From contig USII01000015.1 in NCBI GenBank assembly GCA_900554725.1, positions 1 through 11,348 on the forward strand: a stretch of 11,348 bases of DNA, given 5' to 3'. Numbering within the stretch: position 1 is the first letter of the stretch; every line of letters begins with the position of its first letter. Below are positions 1-6,549 of the stretch, in pieces. The notes under the pieces are model-generated. The model did not search any database. It was not told the origin of the DNA and was given only the letters and a program-made list of their open reading frames with translations. Both the position numbers and the translations under genes were made by a program. Source of the DNA: an uncultured Eubacteriales bacterium (GTDB lineage Bacteria > Bacillota > Clostridia > Christensenellales > Christensenellaceae).

Positions 1-447
1 GAAAAGGTCAAGTATGTCTCTGCCAAGGCGCAGTTCCGGGAGGAGCAGCTGCTGGCCTGTGGGGCGGGATATCGGGCGAAGTATGTATTGCTTACGGCAA
101 GGAAAATTGCCGGGGGATATGATTTGCAGCGGTTTTTCCACATGGATTACCCCTCTGCCCGCAAGGAACTTTGTGAATTTCCGGGTGTGGGGCCTAAGGT
201 GGCCGATTGTATCTTGCTTTTTGCATACCAGAAAAGGGAGGCCTTTCCGGCGGATGTATGGATTCGGCGCATGCTTTGCGAGCTTTATGGGTTTGAAGCC
301 AAAAGCGACAGGCAGATTATGGAGTTTGCCGCGCGCCATTTTGGTGTATATGGGGGAATCGCACAGCAATATTTGTTCCACTATATGCGAAAAGAAAGAG
401 GAAAGCTCCGTGAGGAGCGGGCAAGTGGGAGAACGGAAGAGGGCTAA
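1..447 (+). CDS. ogg: 8-oxoguanine DNA glycosylase (Ogg family), 3' part
   Basis: The reading frame is open from base 1 and ends at TAA 445-447, giving 148 residues of a protein that starts outside the window. It is the C-terminal half of an HhH-GPD base-excision repair glycosylase that removes 8-oxoguanine from DNA. Visible are the GxGYRAKY segment typical of OGG1 (residues 21-28 of the fragment), the helix-hairpin-helix with the PGVGPKVADC core (60-69), whose lysine (65) corresponds to the catalytic lysine of OGG1, and the following FPADVW (81-86), whose aspartate (84) corresponds to the conserved catalytic aspartate. The final 20 or so residues are a charged tail. A TTG at 88 is not the true start, because conserved family sequence lies upstream of it. 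The gene ends just before a strong terminator, so it is the last gene of its unit. The AlkA-like branch of HhH-GPD is the main alternative, but GVGPKVADC favours Ogg. Confidence 0.88.
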   Translation, partial: EKVKYVSAKAQFREEQLLACGAGYRAKYVLLTARKIAGGYDLQRFFHMDYPSARKELCEFPGVGPKVADCILLFAYQKREAFPADVWIRRMLCELYGFEAKSDRQIMEFAARHFGVYGGIAQQYLFHYMRKERGKLREERASGRTEEG

Positions 448-478
448 TTTCTGCACCCACTGGAAAAGATCAAGATGC

Positions 479-518
479 CAAACAAAAGCCGGCTTTTTGG
501 AAGGCCGGCTTTTGTTTG
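479..518 (+). terminator. Rho-independent terminator after ogg
   Basis: A perfect 15-bp inverted repeat (CAAACAAAAGCCGGC at 479-493 and its complement at 504-518) encloses a 10-base loop. The GC core is GCCGGC, with an A-rich upstream arm and a T-rich downstream arm. It lies 31 bases after the ogg stop and about 70 bases before the promoter of the next gene. The arms could support termination in both directions. Confidence 0.88.
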
Positions 519-586
519 CCTATCCGCCGGAAAGAGGAAACTGCTGCGGGAGCAGATTTATGGAATTAGGAACAGATGGAAAGAAT

Positions 587-615
587 TTGTCAAACACAGG
601 CGTATCGTGTATAAT
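587..615 (+). promoter_or_regulatory. SigA-type promoter for the PHP phosphatase gene
   Basis: TTGTCA (587-592; one mismatch to TTGACA), a spacer of exactly 17 bases and a perfect TATAAT (610-615). The expected start of transcription is near 622, leaving a leader of about 50 bases before the ATG at 674. It follows the ogg terminator, so the PHP gene starts a separate unit. Confidence 0.85.
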
Positions 616-673
616 GAGCACAGAAAGAGGAAATAAAGCAAAAAGGTTTTTCATACTTTAGAAGAGGGGAATT

Positions 674-1405
674 ATGAATTTACGCATCGACACACATACA
701 CATACAGTGCTTTCCGGGCACGCGCATTCGACGCTGCTGGAAAACCTTCTGTTTGCTAAGAAGAAGGGGTTGGAAGGAATTGTCGTCACAGATCACAGCG
801 GCGGCATGGAGGGCGTGCAGTCTGCGGCATGCGTAGGCCTGCTGCGCGATGTTCCGCAGGAATACGATGGAGTGCGCATCTACCGGGGAACGGAGACAAA
901 CATCATAAACAGCAAAGGCGAAGTGGATTTACCGCTGCGCTATTTGCAGTTTGTGGAGTTTGCAATTGCCTCCATGCACGATAATGTCATCTGCTCCCAG
1001 GGCGAAAAGCAGGATACCGATGCGATGATCGGCGCGCTGAACAACCCGTATATCGATGTGATCGGGCATCCGGGGAACCCTTTTTTTCAAATCGATATTG
1101 AGGCGGTTGTATTGGAGGCGAAGCGGCTGAATAAGCTGATAGAGATAAATGGCCATTCCTTTACGGCAAGAAAGGGAAGCCGGCCCAATTGCCAGAAATT
1201 TATCCGGCTGTGCAAGCAGCATGGCGTGCGCGTTTCGGTGGGGACGGATTCGCACAACTGTTTTTGCATCGGGGAATTCGGGGCGGCGCTGGAAGAATTG
1301 GAAGCCGAGCAGTTCCCGCAGGAACTGATCGTAAACTGCACAAAAAGGAGCTTTGAGGATTACCTGCGGGAGCGCCAGGCGCGCATTTGCAGGGTTTCCA
1401 AATAA
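674..1405 (+). CDS. PHP-domain metallophosphatase, YcdX family
   Basis: A 243-residue cytoplasmic protein of the PHP superfamily that resembles Escherichia coli YcdX along its whole length. YcdX has a trinuclear zinc site and phosphatase activity in vitro; the physiological substrate is unclear. All nine expected metal ligands are recognisable: His8 and His10 (DTHTHT), His16, His41 (VTDHS), Glu74 (RGTETN), His102 (SMHD), His132 (IGHPGNP), and Asp192 and His194 (GTDSHN). The ATG at 674 is preceded by GAGGGG (664-669) at normal spacing. Length is typical of the family. It has its own promoter and is followed after about 55 bases by degV, with only a weak hairpin between, so the two may be cotranscribed. 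Histidinol-phosphatase-type PHP enzymes are the main alternative, but the ligand pattern and the IEING and HPGNP segments point to YcdX. Confidence 0.9.
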   Translation: MNLRIDTHTHTVLSGHAHSTLLENLLFAKKKGLEGIVVTDHSGGMEGVQSAACVGLLRDVPQEYDGVRIYRGTETNIINSKGEVDLPLRYLQFVEFAIASMHDNVICSQGEKQDTDAMIGALNNPYIDVIGHPGNPFFQIDIEAVVLEAKRLNKLIEINGHSFTARKGSRPNCQKFIRLCKQHGVRVSVGTDSHNCFCIGEFGAALEELEAEQFPQELIVNCTKRSFEDYLRERQARICRVSK

Positions 1406-1419
1406 ATGAGGTTATTATT

Positions 1420-1442
1420 TACTGCACTTATCGCAGTATTTT
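1420..1442 (+). other. Small hairpin between the PHP gene and degV
   Basis: TACTGC (1420-1425) and GCAGTA (1433-1438) form a 6-bp stem with a 7-base loop, followed by TTTT (1439-1442). It may be a weak terminator or a partial one in a two-gene transcript. I see no convincing separate promoter for degV: a TTTACT/TTATGT pair exists, but it would place the transcription start inside the ribosome binding site. Confidence 0.35.
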
Positions 1443-1460
1443 ATGTTCAAGGAGGAAAAT

Positions 1461-2339
1461 ATGAGAGAGTTTGTGGTAATGGCGGATTCGGATTCCGAGA
1501 TCCCCTACCAGTATGCAGATGCGCATCAGCTCCCGGTATTTCTTATGCCCTATACGATCGACGGGCAAGAGGCGCTGTTTGATCTGGGGCGGACGACGGA
1601 TTTTAAGGCGTTTTACGATAAGCTTCGCGCGGGAGCAGAGGCCTCTACGGCAACGCGGCCGCCGGCAGATATTCAGGCATTCTTTGAGGAACAGCTGAAG
1701 CAGGGCAAGGACATTTTGTATATCAGTTTCTCTTCCAGCCTTTCGGCGCACTATGAACTGGCGCAGGTCGCAAGAAAAGACGCGCTGGAAAATTATCCGG
1801 ATGCGCGCATTGAAATTGTGGATTCCTTGGGCATTGCCATGGGCTCCGGCCTGCTCATCTGCCATGCGCAGAAAATGAAAGAGGCGGGCGCGAGCCTGGA
1901 TGAGATCAAAGATTGGGTGGAACAGCATAAGCTGAATGCCCTGCACTTTTTTTCAGTGGACAGCCTGAAGCATTTGCAGCGCACAGGGCGCCTTTCTGCC
2001 GTCATGACGGCAATGGGTTCCCTGCTGGATTTGAAGCCGATTCTGACGGTTACAAAAGAAGGCAAGGTCGTTTCCTTTGACAAGGTGAAGGGAAGAAAGA
2101 AAGTAATTCGCTATTTGGCGGATCTGGCAGAGAAAAATTATGATCCCAAACTTTCCCGCGAGCTGGCGGTTGTATGCCATGCAGATAATCTGGAACAGGC
2201 GAAAATCCTTCAGGAAGAGATGCAGAAACGCATGGAATTCGATGAGTTCTGGCTTATCGACATTGGCCCAGTGATTGGGGTGCACGCCGGGCCGGGAGCG
2301 CTGGCTCTGCTCATGCTGGGAAAAGAGCGCCCAATGTAG
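1461..2339 (+). CDS. degV: DegV family fatty-acid-binding protein
   Basis: A 292-residue DegV/EDD-fold protein. Family members bind a fatty acid and some serve as FakB, presenting exogenous fatty acids to the kinase FakA for phosphorylation and use in membrane lipids. Visible family motifs are the N-terminal ADSDSEIP (8-15), STATRPP (62-68; usual form S-T/S-x-P), ISFSSSLS (88-95), DSLGIAMGSG (121-130), LQRTGRLS (172-179), LKPILTV (191-197) and the C-terminal IGPVIGVHAGPGA (268-280). The ATG at 1461 is chosen over the ATG at 1443 because AAGGAGG (1449-1455) stands 5 bases before it and conserved sequence begins right after. Firmicutes usually carry several DegV paralogues and no fakA is visible here, so the particular ligand cannot be inferred. 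A terminator follows about 60 bases downstream. Confidence 0.92.
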   Translation: MREFVVMADSDSEIPYQYADAHQLPVFLMPYTIDGQEALFDLGRTTDFKAFYDKLRAGAEASTATRPPADIQAFFEEQLKQGKDILYISFSSSLSAHYELAQVARKDALENYPDARIEIVDSLGIAMGSGLLICHAQKMKEAGASLDEIKDWVEQHKLNALHFFSVDSLKHLQRTGRLSAVMTAMGSLLDLKPILTVTKEGKVVSFDKVKGRKKVIRYLADLAEKNYDPKLSRELAVVCHADNLEQAKILQEEMQKRMEFDEFWLIDIGPVIGVHAGPGALALLMLGKERPM

Positions 2340-2356
2340 GAGAATAGAAAGAAGAA

Positions 2357-2375
2357 GTTGCCTTTCTTTGGCAAC
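2357..2375 (+). other. Short hairpin in the degV 3' region
   Basis: GTTGCC (2357-2362) and GGCAAC (2370-2375) form a perfect 6-bp stem with a 7-base pyrimidine loop, 17 bases after the degV stop. No T tract follows. It may be part of the degV 3' end structure together with the stronger hairpin downstream. Confidence 0.35.
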
Positions 2376-2400
2376 GCTGCATAAGGAACTTTTCAAGGTG

Positions 2401-2439
2401 CGGTGCAACTCAGTGAAATGAGTTGCACCGTATTCTTTT
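2401..2439 (+). terminator. Rho-independent terminator after degV
   Basis: A perfect 12-bp stem (CGGTGCAACTCA at 2401-2412, complement at 2419-2430) with a 6-base loop, followed by TATTCTTTT (2431-2439). The T-rich tail on the + strand orients it to stop transcription coming from degV. The stem is less GC-rich and the T tract less pure than at the other terminators in this window. Confidence 0.7.
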
Positions 2440-2720
2440 GCCCTTATGCTGCGAAACGGAATTCCTGCGGTTTTCCTGTATTTTTTCATCATGGCAAGGA
2501 TGCTCTGTTCGGCGGGAATATCTGTCACCCCTGCTGCAGTAAAGCAAATGTCAACTTTTACACAACAATGGCCGCCTGGCATTATTGTGGCTACTGATGT
2601 ATTTTCAAATTACTTCCTTATGTGGCGTTGGCATTCGCTGCTTCTCCTTTTTTATGGACATGGGAAAAAAGAGGATATGGAAATCCCTGGGATTGCTGCA
2701 GCAGAAGAAAATGAAAATCC
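2440..2720. other. Unassigned intergenic segment upstream of dnaX
   Basis: About 280 bases with no gene I can support. The frame of dnaX stays open upstream to an ATG at 2446, but that reading has no ribosome binding site, no recognisable family sequence and would add 113 residues before the conserved DnaX N-terminus. A minus-strand reading from about 2582 has no ribosome binding site and runs into the antisense of degV. B. subtilis has the small SRP RNA gene just before dnaX; I looked for its conserved apical loop (GGTC, GGAAGG, AGCAG) here and did not see it. The segment could be a decayed gene or an unrecognised RNA. Confidence 0.4.
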
Positions 2721-2757
2721 TCTGCGGCTTTCTATTTTCCGCAGAATTTGGTATAAT
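2721..2757 (+). promoter_or_regulatory. dnaX promoter with an overlapping dyad
   Basis: TGGTATAAT (2749-2757) is an extended -10 with a perfect TATAAT hexamer at 2752-2757. The -35 region is poor (TTTCTA at 2729-2734 at 17-base spacing), which fits an extended -10 promoter. Transcription would start near 2764, about 20 bases before the dnaX ATG. A perfect 7-bp inverted repeat, TCTGCGG (2721-2727) and CCGCAGA (2739-2745), brackets the -35 position and could be an operator; no T run follows, so it is not a terminator. Confidence 0.7.
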
Positions 2758-2784
2758 TTCAATAGAAAATTTGAGGAGAGAGAA

Positions 2785-4326
2785 ATGGCGCATAAAGCAT
2801 TATACCGGCAGTTTCGCCCGCGCCGGTTTGAGGATTTAAAGGGGCAGGAAGTGGTGGCGACAGTGCTCAGAAATCAGGTGAGCGCGGGCGAACCCTCCCA
2901 TGCCTATTTGTTTTCCGGCCCTCGGGGAACGGGAAAGACCAGCACGGCAAAGATTCTCGCCTGCGCGCTCAACTGTCTGAACCCAAAAGATGGGGAGCCC
3001 TGTCTGGAATGTGAGAACTGCAAAGCGGCGCTGGAGGATGCCATGATCGATATTATCGAAATGGATGCCGCATCGAACAACAGCGTGGATAATGCCAGGG
3101 ATATCCGGGATAAAGTTGGCCTGCTGCCCGCAAAGGGAAAGTACAAGGTCTATATTATAGACGAGGTGCATATGCTCACGGGCTCGGCCTTCAATGCACT
3201 TTTAAAGACGCTGGAAGAACCTCCGGAACATGTGGTGTTTATTCTGGCGACAACCGAGCTGGCAGTTCTTCCCAAAACCGTGCTTTCCCGCTGCCAGAGA
3301 TTTGATTTTCGGCGCATCGGAGAGGAGGATATTGTAGCGCGGCTGGAGGAAGTGGCAAAGGAGATCGGGATTCGGGTGCAGAAAAATGCACTCCTGCAGA
3401 TTGCGGCGGCTTCGGAGGGCGCGCTGCGCGATGCCCTTACCATTTTAGATAAATGCTGTTCTTTTGGGGAGGAAATTACAGAGCAAATCGTCTCTGAAGT
3501 ACTGGGGCATGCCGGGTATACGGCACTATACGCGCTGGTTGGCGCGATGGCAGAATACGATGATAAGGCCGCCCTTGCACAGCTTACTGCGATTTTGGAT
3601 GCCGGGATAGAGGCAGGCGTGCTGGTGGGGCAGCTATTGGAATGCTTTCATCGGATGCTGCTGGATGCCGTGGAGGAAAGGGGAGAACAGAGCCCGCTTT
3701 GGCAGGCGTCTGAGATGCTTGGGAAAAAGGCGCTGCTGCGCGGTGTAGAAATATTTTCTGCCGCTCAGGGCAATATTCGTTTTGCAGCAAGGCCGGAAAT
3801 TGTGCTGGAAAGTGCTGTGCTGCGATTCTTGCTTCCAGAAGGGGAGAAGGATGCCTCGGCGCTGGAATATCGCGTTCAGAGGCTGGAGCAGCAGCTGGCC
3901 AGGCTGGAGCAGAGCGGCCTGCAAAGGCCCGTGGTGGAAAAGCAGCCAGCGCCAGCCCAAGGCGTGCGCGGCGAGAAAAAAGCGATAGAGCAAAAGGCGG
4001 AAACGATAGATAGCGAGGCTGCCCAGGAAAAGAAAGAGGAAATTACGAAAGGCGAAGCCTGGGAAGCTGTGATGGAATACTGCGAAAAAAATCCGAGTAC
4101 AAAACCTTTTTTCGGCGGACTTCAGCCGGTGGCTTTGAAGCAGGGGAAGCTGCTTTTAGAGGGGGGGAATCCATCCATGCTGCGGTTGCTGGAGGGAAGC
4201 GGCCTGAAGGCGGAAATTGAAAAGATGCTGATGGAAAAGATGGGGTGCAGGATTGTTTTGGAGATTGCAGAACAAAAGGGACAGGAAGAGTTGTATCAGG
4301 AAGATAGGATTGATATAATAGACTGA
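2785..4326 (+). CDS. dnaX: DNA polymerase III subunit gamma/tau
   Basis: The clamp-loader ATPase of the replisome, 513 residues. It loads the beta sliding clamp and, through its C-terminal part, links clamp loader, polymerase and helicase. Seen in order: the family start MAHKALYRQFRPRRFEDL; Walker A GPRGTGKT (45-52); zinc-module cysteines 64, 73, 76 and 79, the same positions as in E. coli; Walker B with DEVH (126-129); sensor 1 ATT (155-157); the SRC arginine-finger motif (168-170); sensor 2 GALRDAL (212-218). A Lys/Glu/Gln-rich linker (about 352-422) leads to a tau-like C-terminal domain (about 423-500). The ATG at 2785 is fixed by GAGGAG (2773-2778) and the conserved N-terminus. It heads an operon with ybaB 28 bases downstream, then recR. 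An A6 run at 3976-3981 in the linker may permit a shorter gamma form (see findings). Confidence 0.97.
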   Translation: MAHKALYRQFRPRRFEDLKGQEVVATVLRNQVSAGEPSHAYLFSGPRGTGKTSTAKILACALNCLNPKDGEPCLECENCKAALEDAMIDIIEMDAASNNSVDNARDIRDKVGLLPAKGKYKVYIIDEVHMLTGSAFNALLKTLEEPPEHVVFILATTELAVLPKTVLSRCQRFDFRRIGEEDIVARLEEVAKEIGIRVQKNALLQIAAASEGALRDALTILDKCCSFGEEITEQIVSEVLGHAGYTALYALVGAMAEYDDKAALAQLTAILDAGIEAGVLVGQLLECFHRMLLDAVEERGEQSPLWQASEMLGKKALLRGVEIFSAAQGNIRFAARPEIVLESAVLRFLLPEGEKDASALEYRVQRLEQQLARLEQSGLQRPVVEKQPAPAQGVRGEKKAIEQKAETIDSEAAQEKKEEITKGEAWEAVMEYCEKNPSTKPFFGGLQPVALKQGKLLLEGGNPSMLRLLEGSGLKAEIEKMLMEKMGCRIVLEIAEQKGQEELYQEDRIDIID

Positions 4327-4354
4327 AACGACCATGAAAGGAAAGGAGCTCATT

Positions 4355-4702
4355 ATGGCAAAGAGAAGCGGCGGCTTCCGCCCGGGCATGGGCGGGGGAA
4401 TGCAGAATATGATGCAGCAGGCGCAGAAAATACAGGCGAATATTGCGCGGATCCAGGAGGAACTGGAAAACAAGGAAGTGGAGGCCAGCGCGGGCGGCGG
4501 CGTGGTAAGCGCGGTTGTTTCGGGCAAGAAAGTCTTAAAGGGCCTTACAATTGCTCCAGAAGTTGTGGATCCCGAAGATATTGAAATGCTGCAGGATCTC
4601 ATTATTGCAGCGGTAAATGAGGCGATGGATAAGGCAGATCAGCTCTCGGAAGAGGAGATGGCCAAAGCTACGGGTGGTATGAATCTTGGAGGGTTGTTTT
4701 AG
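4355..4702 (+). CDS. ybaB: YbaB/EbfC nucleoid-associated protein
   Basis: A 115-residue DNA-binding protein that by family knowledge forms dimers and coats the nucleoid. A Gly/Met-rich N-terminus (about 1-20) precedes the helix [19 protein letters not shown], a beta core with the glycine-rich turn [12 protein letters not shown] and the family motif [20 protein letters not shown], and then a final helix and a Gly-rich tail ([10 protein letters not shown]). The ATG at 4355 is preferred to the ATG at 4334 because AAAGGAG (4342-4348) lies 6 bases before it and would be inside the coding region if the first ATG were used. The position between dnaX and recR is conserved across many bacteria, and the stop lies 2 bases from the recR start. 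Confidence 0.96.
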   Translation: MAKRSGGFRPGMGGGMQNMMQQAQKIQANIARIQEELENKEVEASAGGGVVSAVVSGKKVLKGLTIAPEVVDPEDIEMLQDLIIAAVNEAMDKADQLSEEEMAKATGGMNLGGLF

Positions 4703-4704
4703 GG

Positions 4705-5298
4705 ATGTTTGCGATCGAGGCCATGAACAAGCTGGCCGAATGGTTTGCGCGGCTTCCGGGAATCGGGCCGAAAAGCGCGGCGCGGCTTGCATATCATGTC
4801 ATTCAAATGCCGCCTGAAGAGGTAAAGGCATTTGCGCAGGATCTCTATGCGGCACGGCTTTCCGTGCGCTACTGCAAAGTATGCGGAAACTTGACGGATC
4901 GGGAAACATGCTACATCTGCGAGGATACGGATAGGGATAGCAGCACGATTTGTGTTGTGCGGGACGCGCGGGATGTGATGGCCATCGAGCGTGCAGGAGA
5001 ATATCGGGGCGTTTATCATGTGCTTGGGGGAACGATTTCGCCGCTGGATGGCATCGGCCCGGATGAGCTGCGCATTAAGGAGCTGCTGGAACGCGTAAAA
5101 AGCGGTGTGAGGGAAGTGATCTTGGCGACGAATCCAGATGTGCAGGGGGAGGCAACAGCCGTCTATATTTCCAGGCTGCTCACGCCCCTTGGCATTAAAG
5201 TGACGCGCATTGCACATGGCGTTCCGGTGGGAGGCGAACTGGAGTATACAGACGATGTGACGCTGATGAAATCCATCGAAGGGCGCACCGAGTTTTAA
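4705..5298 (+). CDS. recR: Recombination mediator protein RecR
   Basis: A 197-residue recombinational repair protein. With RecO (and RecF) it helps load RecA onto SSB-coated single-stranded gaps. Seen in order: the helix-hairpin-helix [13 protein letters not shown] (17-29), a four-cysteine zinc finger (Cys57, Cys60, Cys69, Cys72), a Toprim domain from about 80 to 175 that includes [12 protein letters not shown] and [13 protein letters not shown], and the C-terminal [16 protein letters not shown] (172-187). Length matches B. subtilis RecR (198). The start follows the ybaB stop by only 2 bases; GGAGGG at 4688-4693 lies 11 bases upstream, somewhat far, so translation is probably coupled to ybaB. 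A terminator hairpin follows, ending the dnaX-ybaB-recR unit. Confidence 0.97.
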   Translation: MFAIEAMNKLAEWFARLPGIGPKSAARLAYHVIQMPPEEVKAFAQDLYAARLSVRYCKVCGNLTDRETCYICEDTDRDSSTICVVRDARDVMAIERAGEYRGVYHVLGGTISPLDGIGPDELRIKELLERVKSGVREVILATNPDVQGEATAVYISRLLTPLGIKVTRIAHGVPVGGELEYTDDVTLMKSIEGRTEF

Positions 5299-5322
5299 AG
5301 AGAATATTTTTCAAAAAAATGG

Positions 5323-5367
5323 AAAGAATCACCTGTAAGGAAAATATAATAGTGCAGGTGATTTTTT
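5323..5367 (+). terminator. Terminator after recR that also covers the yaaL start region
   Basis: AATCACCTGTA (5327-5337) pairs with TGCAGGTGATT (5353-5363), 11 bp with one G-U pair, and A/T pairs extend it to 5323 and 5367. The loop is 15 bases. The downstream arm ends in a six-T run (5362-5367) that touches the yaaL ATG, so the element looks like a Rho-independent terminator of the recR operon. The downstream arm contains AGGTGAT (5356-5362), the only SD-like sequence for yaaL, and the loop contains TATAAT (5345-5350). Confidence 0.65.
5345..5350 (+). promoter_or_regulatory. Possible -10 box for yaaL-bofA, inside the hairpin loop
   Basis: A perfect TATAAT (5345-5350). A transcript from it would begin near 5357, within the downstream arm of the hairpin and about 11 bases before the ATG. 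No good -35 hexamer is present at 16-18 bases (the sequence there is A/G-rich) and there is no TG extension, so the box may be chance or may depend on an activator or another sigma factor. Confidence 0.35.
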
Positions 5368-5625
5368 ATGTTGGAAAACAAAACGGCAAGACAAGATGGC
5401 AGGCTCAAAGAGGAGGCAAAAAGAGCTCTGGCGGCATGGAAAGCAGCAGAGGAATTTTTAAACCATGCTTCTGATCCGGCGCTGGTGGATTTTGCGATTT
5501 ACGATCTGGAGGCTGCAAAGAAGAAATACCTGTATCTGCTGGGGTTGCTTCGGCAGGAAATGAGAGAAGAAAAATTGCATGAGAGCACAGTGCGGGAAAT
5601 GAACATGCAAAAAGAACAGGCATAG
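5368..5625 (+). CDS. yaaL: YaaL-like protein, DUF2508
   Basis: An 85-residue, highly charged, probably all-helical protein of unknown function. The assignment rests on position (between recR and bofA, as in B. subtilis) and on the DUF2508-like segment FAIYDLEAAKKKYLYLLGLLRQE (about 42-64). There is no signal peptide or membrane segment. The ATG at 5368 immediately follows the terminator hairpin; the only SD-like sequence is AGGTGAT (5356-5362), which would be paired in read-through RNA. bofA follows after 33 bases and is probably in the same transcript. Confidence 0.8.
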   Translation: MLENKTARQDGRLKEEAKRALAAWKAAEEFLNHASDPALVDFAIYDLEAAKKKYLYLLGLLRQEMREEKLHESTVREMNMQKEQA

Positions 5626-5658
5626 GAAGCAGGCGGGGAAAAAGCGGGAGGAAAGGCG

Positions 5659-5919
5659 TTGGAAATACAGGCGGTGGTTTACTTTGCCATCGGGTTGGCG
5701 TTGCTTTATTTGGTGGGAAAGTTCCTGCTTTGCACAAAATGGCTTTTGCGCCTCCTCTTTAATTCGGTTCTGGGAGGCGTGGTTCTGGCGCTTCTCAACC
5801 TTGTTTTGGAACATTTTTCTATTGGAATTGCTCTGACCCCTGTAAATGCGCTCATTGTAGGGGTATTGGGGCTTCCGGGCGTTCTGCTTCTCTTTCTGCT
5901 CCGGCTGATTTTGCTTTAG
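5659..5919 (+). CDS. bofA: BofA family membrane protein (pro-sigma-K processing inhibitor family)
   Basis: An 86-residue, almost wholly hydrophobic protein. In B. subtilis, BofA with SpoIVFA holds the intramembrane protease SpoIVFB inactive in the outer forespore membrane until the forespore signals, which times sigma-K activation. Visible are hydrophobic segments at about 5-24 and 34-51, the family segment LLRLLFNSVLGG (29-40) and the C-terminal TPVNALIVGVLGLPGVLLL (60-78). Length is close to the B. subtilis protein (87). The start is a TTG at 5659, chosen because GGGAGG (5646-5651) precedes it by 7 bases and the homologous sequence begins at once. Many Clostridia keep a BofA homologue without a clear SpoIVFA partner, so the exact role here is inferred from the family. 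Confidence 0.88.
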   Translation: MEIQAVVYFAIGLALLYLVGKFLLCTKWLLRLLFNSVLGGVVLALLNLVLEHFSIGIALTPVNALIVGVLGLPGVLLLFLLRLILL

Positions 5920-5938
5920 GCATCTTTTCTGCTATAAT
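5911..5938 (+). promoter_or_regulatory. Promoter for the uracil-DNA glycosylase operon
   Basis: TGCTATAAT (5930-5938) is an extended -10 with a perfect TATAAT hexamer (5933-5938). A weak -35, TTGCTT (5911-5916), lies 16 bases upstream and overlaps the end of bofA. Transcription would start near 5945, some 25 bases before the UDG start. There is no terminator between bofA and this promoter, so read-through from yaaL-bofA is also possible. Confidence 0.72.
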
Positions 5939-5970
5939 AAATATGGAAGCAAATTTTGGGAGAGCAGAAG

Positions 5971-6549
5971 ATGTATCGGAGCTTTCGGGAAGTCTATGAG
6001 GCGGCGCAGGCTTGCCAGGCCTGCGCGCTGGCTAGGACGCGAAAAAGCGTCGTTTTTGGCGAGGGCAGCGCAAAATCCGGATTGATGCTCATAGGGGAAG
6101 GGCCGGGCGAGCGAGAGGATTGCACCGGCCGTCCTTTTGTTGGCCCTGCCGGCCAGCTTTTGGACAAGATGATCGCCGCAATCGGCCTAGCCCGCCAGGA
6201 TGTATACCTTGCAAACATCGTAAAATGCCGCCCGCCCTATAATGCAGATCCCAGGCCAGAATATGCACAGGCGTGTATTGGCTATCTTCGGGAGCAGGTG
6301 CGCTATATCAGGCCGCGCGTCATTGTGCTGCTGGGGCGCATCGCCTGTCAGAATCTGCTTGGGGAGAAGCGGGGAATCACCCGCTTGCATGGGCAGGTGT
6401 TCTGGCGCAAGGGTTTTGCCCTGATTCCCACCTATCATCCCTCTGCGCTGCTGCGCAACCCACAGCTCAAGCGGGATGCTTGGGAGGATTTTAAGATAAT
6501 AAAACGCGTGCTGGAGGGAGAAGAACATGAGCCTTTCCAGCCAGTATAA
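5971..6549 (+). CDS. Family 4 uracil-DNA glycosylase (4Fe-4S)
   Basis: A 192-residue base-excision repair enzyme that removes uracil, the product of cytosine deamination or dUTP incorporation. It has the motif-A region GEGPGERED followed by TGRPFVGPAG (42-61), NIVKCRPP (82-89) and the active-site-loop motif HPS (156-158, in YHPSALLRNP). Four cysteines at 15, 18, 86 and 102 match the 4Fe-4S ligands of family 4 enzymes such as the Thermotoga maritima UDG. The ATG at 5971 is preferred to a TTG at 5956 because GGGAGAG (5958-5964) sits 6 bases before the ATG and overlaps the TTG. The 3' end overlaps the next gene by 23 bases. This is the first gene of a three-gene coupled unit. Confidence 0.94.
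   Translation: MYRSFREVYEAAQACQACALARTRKSVVFGEGSAKSGLMLIGEGPGEREDCTGRPFVGPAGQLLDKMIAAIGLARQDVYLANIVKCRPPYNADPRPEYAQACIGYLREQVRYIRPRVIVLLGRIACQNLLGEKRGITRLHGQVFWRKGFALIPTYHPSALLRNPQLKRDAWEDFKIIKRVLEGEEHEPFQPV

Noticed and set aside
88..447. Complete short glycosylase starting at TTG 88
   Set aside because: Conserved OGG sequence (GAGYRAKY) is encoded upstream in the same frame, so the gene is truncated by the window edge.
1953..2582. Long open frame on the - strand across the degV 3' end
   Set aside because: It is mostly antisense to a well-supported gene, has no ribosome binding site and no recognisable family.
2446..2784. In-frame 113-residue N-terminal extension of dnaX
   Set aside because: No ribosome binding site at 2446, no family sequence in the extension, and a strong SD plus the conserved DnaX N-terminus at 2785; the dnaX promoter also lies inside it.
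2340..2784. Small SRP RNA gene expected upstream of dnaX
   Set aside because: The conserved apical loop and its flanking helices were not found on either strand.
4086..4092. A-AAA-AAT heptamer in dnaX
   Set aside because: A canonical -1 slippery sequence, but it lies inside the tau C-terminal domain and a shift would not yield a gamma-length product.
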